Assembly (NCBI RefSeq): GCF_000444135.1
Contig: NZ_ATDK01000060.1
Coordinates: forward strand, 1 to 42,658
Length of the DNA: 42,658 nt
DNA from: Pseudomonas avellanae BPIC 631
Lineage (GTDB): Bacteria > Pseudomonadota > Gammaproteobacteria > Pseudomonadales > Pseudomonadaceae
Reading direction: 5' to 3'
Part shown: positions 1-8,802 of the stretch, one piece after another
How positions within the stretch are numbered: the stretch's first letter is position 1
How the letters are laid out: every line of letters begins with the position of its first letter
Translations under genes and position numbers: made by a program
Notes under the pieces: model-generated
Database searches by the model: none
Told to the model about the DNA's origin: nothing
What the model saw: the letters and a program-made list of their open reading frames with translations, nothing else

Positions 1-73
1 CTCTACCTCGACCCGATCGGATCCTGACTTCGCTACACTCCCGCCAATCACATTCACTCAAACAGGAGCACGC

Positions 74-535
74 ATGGTCTGGGACCGGGCAACGCCTTTC
101 GTCATTGACCTGAACGTCGGCGCCGAAGACATCGACGGGCTGGGGCATGCCAATAACGCCGTATACGTCTCCTGGCTGGAGCGCTGTGCCTGGCGGCATT
201 CGCAGTTTCTGGGCCTGGACCTGACCGAATATCGGCGTCTGGACCGGGCCATGGCAGTGGTCAGGCACGAGATCGACTACCTGGCCAGCGCCTACGAGAG
301 CGACGAACTGCAATTGGCGACCTGGATCACCGACTGGGATCGCCGTCTGAAAATGACCCGCTGCTTTCAGCTCAAACGGCCTGCCGACAACCTGACGCTG
401 TTGCGCGCACAAACCACCTTCGTGTGCATCGAACTGTCCAGCGGCCGGCCCAAACGCATGCCCGCAGAGTTCATCGAAGGCTACGGCGCAGCCATTCCCG
501 ACAGCGACGTTCCCAATCCGCACGCCGGGCAGTAA
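74..535 (+). CDS. Acyl-CoA thioesterase, 4HBT (hotdog) family
   Basis: A 153-residue single-domain hotdog-fold protein. The N-terminal stretch with DIDGLGHANNAVY (about residues 17-29) is the 4HBT signature: the Asp, the HANN turn and the following helix that ends in LERCAW. Family members hydrolyse acyl-CoA thioesters in the cytoplasm; the substrate cannot be told from sequence. The ATG at 74 has an AGGAG ribosome binding site 6 bases upstream. The length is normal for a single-domain YbgC/FadM-like thioesterase. dusC follows 28 bp downstream on the same strand, so the two may be co-transcribed. The family is clear; the physiological role is not. Confidence 0.88.
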   Translation: MVWDRATPFVIDLNVGAEDIDGLGHANNAVYVSWLERCAWRHSQFLGLDLTEYRRLDRAMAVVRHEIDYLASAYESDELQLATWITDWDRRLKMTRCFQLKRPADNLTLLRAQTTFVCIELSSGRPKRMPAEFIEGYGAAIPDSDVPNPHAGQ

Positions 536-563
536 ACTGCCGGACTTTTTTCGAGTGTGACCC

Positions 564-1529
564 ATGCAAATTGCTTTGGCGCCCATGGAGGGGCTGGTTG
601 ACGACATCCTGCGCGATGCCCTGACGAAAGTGGGTGGCATCGACTGGTGCGTGACCGAGTTCATTCGGGTGTCCGAGCGTTTGATGCCGGCGCACTACTT
701 CTACAAGTACGCTTCGGAGTTTCACAACGGCGCGAAGACTGACGCCGGCACGCCTTTACGGCTCCAGCTGTTGGGCTCTGACCCGGTGTGCCTGGCCGAG
801 AACGCCGCGTTCGCCTGCGAGCTGGGCGCGCCGGTGCTGGACTTGAACTTCGGCTGCCCGGCCAAGACCGTCAACCGCTCCCGTGGCGGCGCAGTCCTGC
901 TCAAAGAGCCGGAATTGCTGCACAGCATCGTCAGCGAGGTGCGCCGTGCTGTGCCCAAAGACATACCGGTCACCGCCAAGATGCGCCTGGGCTACGAAAA
1001 CACCGACCTGGCGCTGGATTGCGCCAGAGCGCTGGCTGACGGCGGGGCTGAGCAAATCGTCGTCCACGCACGCACCAAGGTCGATGGCTACAAGCCGCCC
1101 GCGCATTGGGAATGGATTGCGCGTATTCAGGAAGTGGTCAAGGTCCCGGTGGTGGCCAACGGTGAAATCTGGACCGTCGAGGATTGGCGCCGATGCCGCG
1201 AAATCTGCGGCGCGCGAGACATCATGATTGGTCGCGGGCTGGTAGCGCGCCCTGATCTGGCCCGGCAGATTGCTGCGGCGCAGAAGGGCGAAGAGGTGGT
1301 GTCGATGACCTGGGCCGAGTTGCAGCCGATGCTGCGCACCTTTTGGCAAGCCTGCCTGGCCAAGATGACGCTTGTTCAGGCACCGGGTCGCCTCAAGCAA
1401 TGGCTGGTGCTGCTGACCAAGAGCTACCCCGAAGCGACCTTGATGTTCAATACGCTGCGTCGCGAAACCGACTGCGACCGAATCACCGTACTGCTCGGTT
1501 GCTTACCCGGTTGCTCACCCAAAAGCTGA
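564..1529 (+). CDS. dusC: tRNA-dihydrouridine(16) synthase DusC
   Basis: A 321-residue FMN-dependent TIM-barrel enzyme that reduces uridine to dihydrouridine in the tRNA D-loop. It opens with the Dus signature [11 protein letters not shown] (residues 4-14). The catalytic Cys lies in [10 protein letters not shown] (near residue 98), followed by [13 protein letters not shown] (near residue 170) and the glycine-rich [11 protein letters not shown] are flavin and phosphate contacts. The overall pattern (APMEG start, CVTEFIRV) matches DusC rather than DusA or DusB, so U16 is the predicted target. The length agrees with the family (about 315). The gene follows the thioesterase closely. Confidence 0.93.
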   Translation: MQIALAPMEGLVDDILRDALTKVGGIDWCVTEFIRVSERLMPAHYFYKYASEFHNGAKTDAGTPLRLQLLGSDPVCLAENAAFACELGAPVLDLNFGCPAKTVNRSRGGAVLLKEPELLHSIVSEVRRAVPKDIPVTAKMRLGYENTDLALDCARALADGGAEQIVVHARTKVDGYKPPAHWEWIARIQEVVKVPVVANGEIWTVEDWRRCREICGARDIMIGRGLVARPDLARQIAAAQKGEEVVSMTWAELQPMLRTFWQACLAKMTLVQAPGRLKQWLVLLTKSYPEATLMFNTLRRETDCDRITVLLGCLPGCSPKS

Positions 1530-1566
1530 CCCCGACGGACGGTCAAAAAAAATCTGAAAAAAGTCT

Positions 1567-1594
1567 CTTGAAAAGCAAATGGCTGTCCCTACTT
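1567..1594 (+). promoter_or_regulatory. Sigma-32 (heat-shock) promoter of ibpA
   Basis: CTTGAAA (1567-1573) and CCCTACTT (1587-1594) separated by 13 bp fit the RpoH consensus (CTTGAA, 11-16 bp, CCCCATnT). It lies 65 bp before the ibpA start, leaving a roughly 60-nt leader. No good sigma-70 promoter is visible in the same interval. Heat-shock sigma control of ibpA is known in enterobacteria and Pseudomonas; here it is inferred from the motif. Confidence 0.7.
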
Positions 1595-1599
1595 TGGTG

Positions 1600-1662
1600 A
1601 TCAAGCGATGCCGAATACGGGTCGCGTAAACCACTCGCTGACAAACAGGAGAAATTATCATG
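1600..1662 (+). promoter_or_regulatory. ROSE-type RNA thermometer in the ibpA leader
   Basis: The leader ends in a hairpin that hides the ribosome binding site. CUCGCU (1634-1639) pairs with AGGAG (1647-1651) across a 7-nt loop: U1639-A1647, C1638-G1648, G1637 bulged, C1636-G1649, U1635-A1650, C1634-G1651. The UYGCU anti-Shine-Dalgarno with a bulged G is the hallmark of ROSE thermometers upstream of small heat-shock genes. The start codon is 8 nt beyond the hairpin. The hairpin is read directly from sequence; melting at heat-shock temperature is inferred from the family. Upstream helices of the element were not resolved. Confidence 0.7.
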
Positions 1663-2103
1663 GCGACTGCATTTTCACTGGCTCCACTCTTTCGTCATTC
1701 CGTGGGTTTCGACCGCTTTAACGACCTTTTCGAGTCGGCGGCGCGAAATGAGACAGCCAGCGGTTACCCTCCTTACAACGTGGAGCGGCATACCGATGAT
1801 CATTACCGCATCGTGATCGCTGCAGCAGGCATGCAAGAGCAGGATCTCGAGTTGCAAGTCGAAAAAGGTGTGCTGACCGTCATCGGCAGCAAGCGTGAGC
1901 AAGAAGCCGATAACGTGACATACCTGCATCAGGGTATTGCCCGGCGTGAATTCAAGCTGTCGTTCAGGCTGGCGGACAATATCGAAGTCAAAGGGACCGA
2001 TCTGTCTCATGGCCTGCTGAACATCGACCTGGTGCGCAACGTGCCGGAAGAAGCTAAACCAAAGCGTATTCCGCTCAATACTCAGAAAGTACTGAACAGC
2101 TGA
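1660..2103 (+). CDS. ibpA: Small heat-shock protein Hsp20/IbpA
   Basis: A 147-residue alpha-crystallin-type chaperone that binds unfolding proteins in the cytoplasm and holds them for DnaK/ClpB refolding. The N-terminal arm (FSLAPLFRHSVGFDRFNDLF) and the alpha-crystallin domain from about residue 38 (YNVERHTDDHYRIVIAAAG) to about 130 match IbpA of gamma-proteobacteria. A short C-terminal tail carries RIPLN, consistent with the I-x-I/V type docking motif. Transcription is predicted from a sigma-32 promoter and translation from a ROSE thermometer immediately upstream. A UUCG-capped terminator follows, so the gene is probably monocistronic. Confidence 0.94.
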   Translation: MATAFSLAPLFRHSVGFDRFNDLFESAARNETASGYPPYNVERHTDDHYRIVIAAAGMQEQDLELQVEKGVLTVIGSKREQEADNVTYLHQGIARREFKLSFRLADNIEVKGTDLSHGLLNIDLVRNVPEEAKPKRIPLNTQKVLNS

Positions 2104-2126
2104 TCACTACGCGGTAAGCAACACTG

Positions 2127-2159
2127 AGCAAAGGCGTCTTCGGGCGCCTTTGCTGTTTT
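2127..2159 (+). terminator. Rho-independent terminator after ibpA
   Basis: A 12-bp stem AGCAAAGGCGTC/GGCGCCTTTGCT (2127-2154, with one G-U pair) is capped by a UUCG tetraloop and followed by GTTTT. It sits between the convergent ibpA and the cyclic-di-GMP gene. It suits the plus strand better, since the minus-strand side lacks a T-run. Confidence 0.85.
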
Positions 2160-4351
2160 CACTCGATGGAAACAGATGTCTGCAACTGCCGCCTGAGTTG
2201 CAGCAGCGTCTCGAATTCAGGCCCCGGCAGTGGCTCGCTGAACAGGTAGCCCTGATAGTTGTAGCAACCCACCCGCTCAAGAAACGCCAGTTGCTCCGGG
2301 GTTTCGACGCCTTCGGCAATGACGTGCAGGTTGAGGCTCTGCGCCATGGCGACGATGGCACGGATGATTTCTGCGTCGTTGGGGTCGCTGGTGGCGTCCT
2401 GGACGAATGACTGGTCAATCTTCAGCGTATCCACCGGCAAGCGCTTGAGGTAGGTGAGCGATGAATAGCCGGTGCCGAAATCGTCCATCGCAAAGCCTAC
2501 GCCCAAGTCTCTGAGGCTGCGCATCTTGAGAATGGTGTCGTCCAGATTCTGGATCACGATGCCTTCGGTTATTTCCAGCTTGAGCATGGTCGCCGGCAAG
2601 TGATGCTGTTTCAGGCTGTGTTCGACGCGTTCGACAAAGTCGCTCTGACGAAACTGACGCGGGCTGACATTGACGCCCATCAGAAATCGGTCTTTCGAGA
2701 CCAGCCCCTGGCTCAATAGAAGCCCGCCGATTTTACAGGCATCGTCGAGAATCCGGCTGCCAACCTCCAGAATCATGCCGCTCTCTTCCAGTATTTGAAC
2801 GAACTGGTCGGGTGGTAGCAGCCCGTATTCGGGGTGCTGCCAGCGCAGCAGGGCTTCTGCACCCGTGATCTGATTGGTGCGGCAATCGACCTGCGCCTGA
2901 AAATGCAGATGAAATTCGTTGCGGGTCAGCGCCAGGCGCAGGTCGTTTTCAAGGCGCAGACGCTGACTGACCGCCTGTTGCATGGACACATGGAAAAACT
3001 GCGAGGCGTTTCGGCCGGAGTCCTTGGCCCGGTACAGGGCGATATCGGCGCGCTTGAGCAGGTCGGCAGGGGTCAGGCCGTCGTCCGGGATCAGCACGAT
3101 GCCGACGCTTGGCGTCACTTGCAGGCGATGACCGTCGAGGAACATCGGTTCGGCGAGCAGCACGCGCAGGTTGTCCGCCAGCACGCGCACCTGATGAGTA
3201 ACTTGCTCAAGAGAACCGTCCAGGCCACAAATCAACACCACAAATTCGTCACCGCCCAGTCGGGCCACAGTGTCTTCCTGGCGCACGCTGGCTTCCAGGC
3301 GTGCGGCAATGACGCTCAGGACGCTGTCGCCCACCGGGTGGCCGAGTGAGTCATTGATGTGTTTGAAGTGGTCCAGGTCGAGAAACAGCAAGGCACCGCG
3401 CAGGTTCTGGTGCTGGAGCAGCGACACTTGCTGGCTAAGGCGATCCATCAACAGGGCGCGATTGGGCAGGCCGGTCAGCGGGTCGTGATACGCCAGGTGC
3501 TGGATCTGCGCCTGGGCACTTTTCAACTGGCCGATGTCACGGGCATTCATCAGCAGGCATGCGGTATTGTTCAGGGTGATGAATTCGACCGATACATCCA
3601 GCACCAGCGGCGCACCGTTTTTGTCTCGCCCGTTCATTTCCCGGTGGTGCATCCGGCCTTTCTGGCGAAGTTCGTCGATCATGTACTCGCACTGCACGGT
3701 GTTGGTCCATATGCCGATTTCGTGGGCGGTACGGCCAAGGACTTCCCGGGCGCTGAAGCCGGTCAGGCGACAGAAGCCGTCGTTGACCTCGACATAGCGA
3801 CCGGACTCGATTTCAGTGATGGTGATCGAGTCGGGGCTTGAGTGAAATGCTTTGGCAAATTTCTCTTCGCTGGCCTCAAGCGCCGCCTGAACGCACTGTT
3901 GGGTGATGTCCAGCAGGGTGCCGGCCAGTTTGACGGGGTTGCCGGTTTCATCCCTGTAGATCCGTGCACGGCTTTCAATCAGGCGTGAAGTGCCGTCTTT
4001 CATTTGAAAGCGGTAGGTCATCTGCAGACAATCCTGCCGGCTTTCAAGTGCTGCCGTGTAGGCCGCGCGGACCCGATCGCGCTCCTCGGCGGGCAACCTC
4101 TCGAAAAACAGCCTGGAGTCATCGTCGAAGGGCTGTGCGTCCATGCCGTGCAGAAACGATGCGCGCGCCGAGGCTTGCAGCCGGCTGTGGGTGATGTCCA
4201 GGTCCCAGGTGCCCATCTGCGCCAGGTCCAGCGCCAGTTCGAGGCGCGCGTGGGTTTCCTCGATAATGCGCTCCGTATCTGTCGCCGAGCGCCCCTTGGG
4301 GGCTGGCTGTGCAGGATTTTGCGACACGCAGTTGTCCGGAGGGTTGAGCAT
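2159..4351 (-). CDS. PAS-PAS-GGDEF-EAL cyclic-di-GMP regulatory protein
   Basis: A 730-residue protein with four modules. PAS 1 lies at about residues 35-150 (LDLAQMGTWDLDI to GTLLDITQQ). PAS 2 lies at about 165-280 (FHSSPDSITITEIESGRYVEVN). The diguanylate cyclase domain at about 290-450 keeps an intact GGDEF at about 365 and an RQED sequence five residues before it, which fits the inhibitory RxxD I-site. The C-terminal phosphodiesterase domain has intact EALLRW (about 498), NVSP, LEITEG, DDFGTGYSS, AEGVET and QGYLFSEPLP. Both catalytic signatures are complete, so it could make or break cyclic-di-GMP; which dominates cannot be read. There is no transmembrane segment, so it is probably cytoplasmic. 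The ATG at 4351 has an AAAGG about 12 nt upstream. The signal sensed by the PAS domains is unknown. Confidence 0.92.
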   Translation of the reverse strand: MLNPPDNCVSQNPAQPAPKGRSATDTERIIEETHARLELALDLAQMGTWDLDITHSRLQASARASFLHGMDAQPFDDDSRLFFERLPAEERDRVRAAYTAALESRQDCLQMTYRFQMKDGTSRLIESRARIYRDETGNPVKLAGTLLDITQQCVQAALEASEEKFAKAFHSSPDSITITEIESGRYVEVNDGFCRLTGFSAREVLGRTAHEIGIWTNTVQCEYMIDELRQKGRMHHREMNGRDKNGAPLVLDVSVEFITLNNTACLLMNARDIGQLKSAQAQIQHLAYHDPLTGLPNRALLMDRLSQQVSLLQHQNLRGALLFLDLDHFKHINDSLGHPVGDSVLSVIAARLEASVRQEDTVARLGGDEFVVLICGLDGSLEQVTHQVRVLADNLRVLLAEPMFLDGHRLQVTPSVGIVLIPDDGLTPADLLKRADIALYRAKDSGRNASQFFHVSMQQAVSQRLRLENDLRLALTRNEFHLHFQAQVDCRTNQITGAEALLRWQHPEYGLLPPDQFVQILEESGMILEVGSRILDDACKIGGLLLSQGLVSKDRFLMGVNVSPRQFRQSDFVERVEHSLKQHHLPATMLKLEITEGIVIQNLDDTILKMRSLRDLGVGFAMDDFGTGYSSLTYLKRLPVDTLKIDQSFVQDATSDPNDAEIIRAIVAMAQSLNLHVIAEGVETPEQLAFLERVGCYNYQGYLFSEPLPGPEFETLLQLRRQLQTSVSIE

Positions 4352-4419
4352 GTGATCACGAGCCTTTGCTGAATAAAGCCGATGAAGCGATCAGTCTGCT
4401 GCGGCGCAGCATGGTCTAC

Positions 4420-5292
4420 TCACTGTGTCTGCGCATCGAGCAATTTCATGAATGCTCTGGCGGCATTCGACAGCGTGCGTTCGGTGTGCAGGATGTAGCC
4501 TAGCTGGCGATTGAGCTGCACGCCCGGCAAAGGAATGCGCGCCACCTGTTCGTCGAGCATGGTGCGCGGCAGTACGCTCCAGGCCAGGCCGATGGAGACC
4601 ATCATCTTGATGGTCTCCATGTAGTTGGTGCTCATGGCGATATTGGGCTTCAGGCCCTCGGCCTCGCACAGCCCGCTGACAATGTGGTGGGTGAATGTGT
4701 TGCTGCCCGGAAACACCGCCGGGTAACGCACGATATCCGCCAGTTGCATCGGCCCGCTGTTGGCCAGCGGGTGCTCCGGCGCGGCAACGAAGTCCAGCGG
4801 GTCATCCCACACCGGCATGGCGCGGATCAACGCATGTGGCTCGGGCGCCAGTGTAATGACTGCCAGCTCGGCGCGCCCGTGAAGAATTTCCTCATAGGCC
4901 ACCTCCGAATCGAGAAACTGAATGTCCAGCGCGACCTTGGGGTAGGCATGAGTAAACGCCCGCAGCACCGGCGGCAGGCGGTGCAGGCCGATGTGGTGAC
5001 TGGTTGCCAGGGTCAGCCGGCCGGTGACTTCGCCGGTCAGGTTGGTCAGTGCGCGGCGCGTGTCGTCCAGCACATTAAGGATCTGGTAGGCGCGCGGCAG
5101 CAGGGCGCGACCCGCTTCGGTCAGGCTGACTTCGCGGCCCAGGCGATCAAACAGGCGCACGTTGAGCTGCTGCTCCAGACCGGCGATACGCTTGCTGATG
5201 GCGGGCTGGGTGATGTACAGCCGCTCACCGGCACCCGAGAAACTGCCGGTCTCGGCGATGGCTATAAAGGCGTTGAGATTGGCGAGGTCCAT
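4420..5292 (-). CDS. LysR-family regulator divergent from leuC
   Basis: A LysR-type transcription factor of 290 residues from the chosen start. The N-terminal winged helix-turn-helix spans about residues 1-60 (LNAFIAIAETGSFSGAGERL, TQPAISKRIAGLE), followed by a linker helix and a periplasmic-binding-like effector domain to the end. I chose the ATG at 5292 (MDLANLNAF), the usual LysR beginning. An in-frame ATG at 5322 would add ten residues but lacks a ribosome binding site and precedes the conserved start. The gene is divergent from leuC with 145 bp between, the classical layout for a LysR protein controlling its neighbour. Regulation of leuCD is therefore an inference from position. Confidence 0.9.
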   Translation of the reverse strand: MDLANLNAFIAIAETGSFSGAGERLYITQPAISKRIAGLEQQLNVRLFDRLGREVSLTEAGRALLPRAYQILNVLDDTRRALTNLTGEVTGRLTLATSHHIGLHRLPPVLRAFTHAYPKVALDIQFLDSEVAYEEILHGRAELAVITLAPEPHALIRAMPVWDDPLDFVAAPEHPLANSGPMQLADIVRYPAVFPGSNTFTHHIVSGLCEAEGLKPNIAMSTNYMETIKMMVSIGLAWSVLPRTMLDEQVARIPLPGVQLNRQLGYILHTERTLSNAARAFMKLLDAQTQ

Positions 5293-5437
5293 AGACGGAT
5301 TCCACTTGGTTATCCAAGGCATGAAAATTATGAATTTGAGTTATTTAAGCACATTCTATAGGATGACCGCACAAGCCAAGGGTTCATCGTCACGATTGCC
5401 CAAGGCATAGAAACAAGCTGATGAGGAAGTACGTCCG

Positions 5438-6865
5438 ATGGCCGGGAAAACGCTCTACGACAAGCTCTGGGATTCACATTTGGTCAAACAGCGCGACGAC
5501 GGTTCGGCGCTGATCTACATTGACCGTCATATCATCCACGAAGTGACCTCGCCGCAAGCGTTCGAAGGCCTGCGCCTGGCCAGACGCAAGCCGTGGCGGA
5601 TCGATTCGATCATCGCCACCCCCGACCACAACGTGCCGACCACCTCGGAACGCAAGGGCGGTATCGAGGCTATCGAAGACCAGGTGTCGCGCCTGCAAGT
5701 GCAGACCCTGGACGACAACTGCGACGAATACGGCATCACCGAATTCAAGATGAATGACCCGCGTCAGGGCATCGTCCACGTCATCGGCCCGGAGCAGGGC
5801 GCAACCCTGCCGGGCATGAGCGTGGTCTGCGGCGACTCACACACCTCGACCCACGGCGCATTTGGCGCGCTGGCCCATGGTATAGGCACTTCCGAGGTCG
5901 AGCATGTGCTGGCGACCCAGTGCCTGGTGGCCAAGAAGATGAAGAACATGCTGGTGTCGGTCGAAGGGCAATTGCCGTTCGGCGTGACGGCCAAGGACAT
6001 CGTGCTGGCGGTGATCGGCAAGATCGGCACCGCAGGCGGTAACGGTTACGCCATCGAGTTCGCTGGCAGCGCGATTCGTGACCTGTCGATCGAAGGCCGC
6101 ATGACCATTTGCAACATGTCCATCGAGGCGGGTGCGCGGGTCGGCATGGTCGCCACTGACGAGAAGACCGTCGAATACGTCAAAGGCCGTCCGTTCGCAC
6201 CGAAGGGCGCTGAATGGGACCTCGCCGTCGAGGCCTGGAAGGATCTGGTGTCCGACGCCGATGCGGTGTTCGACACCGTGGTCAAGCTGGATGCCGCGCA
6301 GATCAAGCCACAGGTCAGTTGGGGCACTTCGCCGGAAATGGTCCTGGCCGTCGATCAGAACGTGCCGGACCCTGCGCAAGAACCGGATCTGGTCAAGCGT
6401 GGCTCCATTGAGCGCGCCTTGAAATACATGGGCCTGAAAGCCAATCAGCCGATCACCGATATCCAGCTGGATCGCGTATTCATCGGCTCCTGCACCAACT
6501 CGCGGATCGAAGACCTGCGCGCTGCTGCAGACGTTGCCAAGGGTCGTAAGGTGGCTGCAACCATCAAGCAGGCCATCGTGGTGCCAGGCTCGGGGCTGAT
6601 CAAGGCGCAGGCCGAGAAAGAAGGGCTGGACAAGGTCTTCATCGAAGCCGGTTTTGAATGGCGTGAGCCGGGCTGCTCGATGTGCCTGGCCATGAACCCG
6701 GATCGCCTCGGTTCCGGCGAGCATTGCGCGTCCACCTCCAACCGTAACTTTGAAGGCCGTCAGGGCGCAGGCGGCCGCACGCATCTGGTGAGCCCGGCGA
6801 TGGCTGCTGCCGCAGCGGTTACTGGCCGTTTCATCGATGTTCGCGAACTGAGGAATCCAGCATGA
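5438..6865 (+). CDS. leuC: 3-isopropylmalate dehydratase large subunit LeuC
   Basis: A 475-residue aconitase-family subunit that, with LeuD, isomerises 2-isopropylmalate to 3-isopropylmalate in leucine biosynthesis. Cys ligands of the 4Fe-4S cluster are visible in GSCTNS (about 351) and GCSMC (about 411 and 414). Substrate-binding landmarks include [20 protein letters not shown] and NRNFEGRQG. The length is normal. The ATG at 5438 has GAGGAAG upstream. Its stop overlaps the leuD start by 4 bp (ATGA), so the subunits are translationally coupled. An upstream segment, TTGAGT (5336-5341) and TATAGG (5357-5362) with 15-bp spacing, could be a LysR-dependent promoter, but this is weak. Confidence 0.97.
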   Translation: MAGKTLYDKLWDSHLVKQRDDGSALIYIDRHIIHEVTSPQAFEGLRLARRKPWRIDSIIATPDHNVPTTSERKGGIEAIEDQVSRLQVQTLDDNCDEYGITEFKMNDPRQGIVHVIGPEQGATLPGMSVVCGDSHTSTHGAFGALAHGIGTSEVEHVLATQCLVAKKMKNMLVSVEGQLPFGVTAKDIVLAVIGKIGTAGGNGYAIEFAGSAIRDLSIEGRMTICNMSIEAGARVGMVATDEKTVEYVKGRPFAPKGAEWDLAVEAWKDLVSDADAVFDTVVKLDAAQIKPQVSWGTSPEMVLAVDQNVPDPAQEPDLVKRGSIERALKYMGLKANQPITDIQLDRVFIGSCTNSRIEDLRAAADVAKGRKVAATIKQAIVVPGSGLIKAQAEKEGLDKVFIEAGFEWREPGCSMCLAMNPDRLGSGEHCASTSNRNFEGRQGAGGRTHLVSPAMAAAAAVTGRFIDVRELRNPA

Positions 6866-7503
6866 AAGCCTTTACCCAGCACAATGGCCTGGTCGCTCCT
6901 CTGGATCGTGCCAACGTCGACACCGACCAGATCATCCCCAAGCAGTTTCTCAAGTCGATCAAGCGCACGGGCTTTGGCCCGAACCTGTTCGATGAGTGGC
7001 GTTATCTGGACGTGGGCCAGCCGTACCAGGACAACTCAAAGCGCCCGCTGAACCATGATTTCGTGCTCAACAACGCGCGTTATCAGGGTGCCAGCGTGCT
7101 GTTGGCGCGGGAAAACTTCGGTTGTGGCTCCAGCCGCGAGCATGCGCCGTGGGCGCTGGAAGAGTATGGTTTTTGCGCCATTATCGCGCCGAGCTATGCC
7201 GACATCTTCTTCAACAACAGCTTCAAGAACGGCCTGCTGCCGATCATTCTGGCTGAAGGCGATGTCGATCAACTGTTCAAGCAGGTCGAGGCCAGCCCCG
7301 GCTATCAGTTGAGCATTGATCTGCAGGCGCAGACGGTGATCCGCCCTGACGGCGAGGTGCTGAGCTTTGAAATCGATGCATTCCGCAAGCACTGTCTGCT
7401 TAACGGTCTGGATGACATCGGCCTGACGCTGATGGACGCCGACGCCATTGCCAGCTTCGAAGGCAAGCACCGCGCCAGCCAGCCATGGTTGTTTCGCGAC
7501 TGA
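6862..7503 (+). CDS. leuD: 3-isopropylmalate dehydratase small subunit LeuD
   Basis: A 213-residue swivel-domain partner of LeuC. Diagnostic motifs are [17 protein letters not shown] near the N-terminus and [17 protein letters not shown] (about residues 82-98), the substrate-binding loop. It begins inside the leuC stop codon (4-bp overlap). The next gene of the pathway, leuB, is separated by 146 bp that carries a strong hairpin, unlike the tight leuC-leuD coupling. Confidence 0.97.
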   Translation: MKAFTQHNGLVAPLDRANVDTDQIIPKQFLKSIKRTGFGPNLFDEWRYLDVGQPYQDNSKRPLNHDFVLNNARYQGASVLLARENFGCGSSREHAPWALEEYGFCAIIAPSYADIFFNNSFKNGLLPIILAEGDVDQLFKQVEASPGYQLSIDLQAQTVIRPDGEVLSFEIDAFRKHCLLNGLDDIGLTLMDADAIASFEGKHRASQPWLFRD

Positions 7504-7525
7504 TCAGTAGCCACCGCAGGCTTGT

Positions 7526-7568
7526 TTGCCAGTAAGGTGCCGTTGCGCCTTGCTGGCAACAGTGTTTT
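7526..7568 (+). terminator. Strong hairpin between leuD and leuB (possible terminator or attenuator)
   Basis: A 15-bp stem with two G-U pairs: 7526-7540 pairs with 7545-7559 across a CGTT loop. A CAGTGTTTT tail follows, which is only a modest U-run, so termination may be partial. A second short inverted repeat, GGCGCC-acccaa-GGCGCC, lies at 7611-7628, just before the leuB ribosome binding site. No confident promoter for leuB is seen in the interval. Confidence 0.55.
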
Positions 7569-7649
7569 AGCCAGGTGATAAATTTTTTGCCGTATTCAGC
7601 GTTATAAAAAGGCGCCACCCAAGGCGCCGCTGCACACATCGAGGATGTT

Positions 7650-8732
7650 ATGAGCAAGCAGATTCTGATTCTCCCAGGTGATGGTATTGGTCCGGAAATC
7701 ATGACCGAAGCGGTCAAGGTGCTGGAGCTGGCCAACCAGAAGTATCAACTGGGTTTTGAATTGACCCACGACGTGATCGGCGGCGCGGCCATCGACAAGC
7801 ACGGCGTGCCGCTGGCCGACGAGACGCTGGACCGCGCCCGTGCGGCCGATGCGGTACTGCTTGGCGCGGTGGGCGGCCCGAAATGGGACACCATCGAGCG
7901 TGACATCCGTCCTGAGCGCGGCCTGCTGAAAATCCGTTCCCAACTGGGCTTGTTCGGCAATCTGCGCCCGGCGATTCTCTACCCGCAACTGGCGGATGCC
8001 TCGAGCCTCAAGCCGGAAATCGTTGCCGGCCTGGACATCCTGATCGTTCGCGAACTGACCGGTGGCATCTATTTTGGCGCGCCACGCGGCACTCGCGTGC
8101 TGGATAATGGCGAGCGTCAGGCGTACGACACGCTGCCGTACAGCGAGAGCGAGATCCGCCGCATTGCCAAGGTTGGTTTCGACATGGCCATGGTGCGTGG
8201 CAAAAAGCTCTGCTCGGTAGACAAGGCCAACGTGCTGGCGTCCAGCCAGCTGTGGCGCGAAATCGTCGAGCAGGTCGCCAAGGATTACCCGGAAGTCGAA
8301 CTGAGCCATATGTATGTCGATAACGCTGCCATGCAACTGGTGCGTGCGCCCAAGCAGTTCGACGTGATCGTGACCGACAACCTGTTCGGCGACATCCTGT
8401 CCGATCAGGCGTCGATGCTCACTGGTTCCATCGGCATGCTGCCGTCGGCTTCGCTGGACACCGCCAACAAGGGCATGTACGAGCCTTGCCACGGCTCGGC
8501 ACCAGACATCGCCGGCCAAGGCATTGCCAACCCGCTGGCGACCATTCTGTCGGTGTCGATGATGCTGCGTTACAGCTTCAACCTGACTGACGCTGCCGAC
8601 GCCATCGAACAGGCCGTCAGCCTGGTGCTGGATCAGGGTATCCGCACCGGCGACATCTGGTCCGAGGGCAAAGTTAAAGTCGGTACCAAGGAAATGGGCG
8701 ATGCAGTAGTCGCCGCGCTACGGAATCTGTAA
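7650..8732 (+). CDS. leuB: 3-isopropylmalate dehydrogenase LeuB
   Basis: A 360-residue NAD-dependent beta-decarboxylating dehydrogenase that oxidises 3-isopropylmalate to 2-oxoisocaproate, cytoplasmic and dimeric in the family. Family landmarks are the N-terminal [21 protein letters not shown], the substrate Arg region [13 protein letters not shown], the catalytic [14 protein letters not shown] and the NAD-binding [14 protein letters not shown]. The ATG at 7650 follows GAGGATGTT. It follows leuCD in the same direction after a 146-bp hairpin-bearing gap and is followed by asd. Confidence 0.97.
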   Translation: MSKQILILPGDGIGPEIMTEAVKVLELANQKYQLGFELTHDVIGGAAIDKHGVPLADETLDRARAADAVLLGAVGGPKWDTIERDIRPERGLLKIRSQLGLFGNLRPAILYPQLADASSLKPEIVAGLDILIVRELTGGIYFGAPRGTRVLDNGERQAYDTLPYSESEIRRIAKVGFDMAMVRGKKLCSVDKANVLASSQLWREIVEQVAKDYPEVELSHMYVDNAAMQLVRAPKQFDVIVTDNLFGDILSDQASMLTGSIGMLPSASLDTANKGMYEPCHGSAPDIAGQGIANPLATILSVSMMLRYSFNLTDAADAIEQAVSLVLDQGIRTGDIWSEGKVKVGTKEMGDAVVAALRNL

Positions 8733-8742
8733 TCTCTCTGGC

Positions 8743-8774
8743 CCGCCGCCTGCTGTACACACGCAGGGCGGCGG
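8743..8774 (+). other. GC-rich hairpin between leuB and asd
   Basis: CCGCCGCCTGC (8743-8753) pairs with GCAGGGCGGCGG (8763-8774) with one bulged base. It is followed by TCCCACTTTTATT, so weak termination or mRNA-end protection after leuB is possible. The gap to asd is only 70 bp, so some readthrough is likely. Confidence 0.5.
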
Positions 8775-8802
8775 TCCCACTTTTATTCAAGGTGTAGTTG
8801 CG

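Noticed and set aside
1..27. Possible last codons of an upstream gene (frame 1 reads LYLDPIGS, stop at 25-27)
   Set aside because: Nine codons are too few to assign a family or even to be sure that the frame is used.
4397..4410. GCTGC-GGC-GCAGC hairpin after the LysR gene as a terminator
   Set aside because: The stem is short with no T-run on either strand; termination cannot be supported.
5336..5362. leuC promoter (TTGAGT / TATAGG)
   Set aside because: The spacing is only 15 bp. It may be an activator-dependent promoter, but the sequence alone is not enough for a separate feature.
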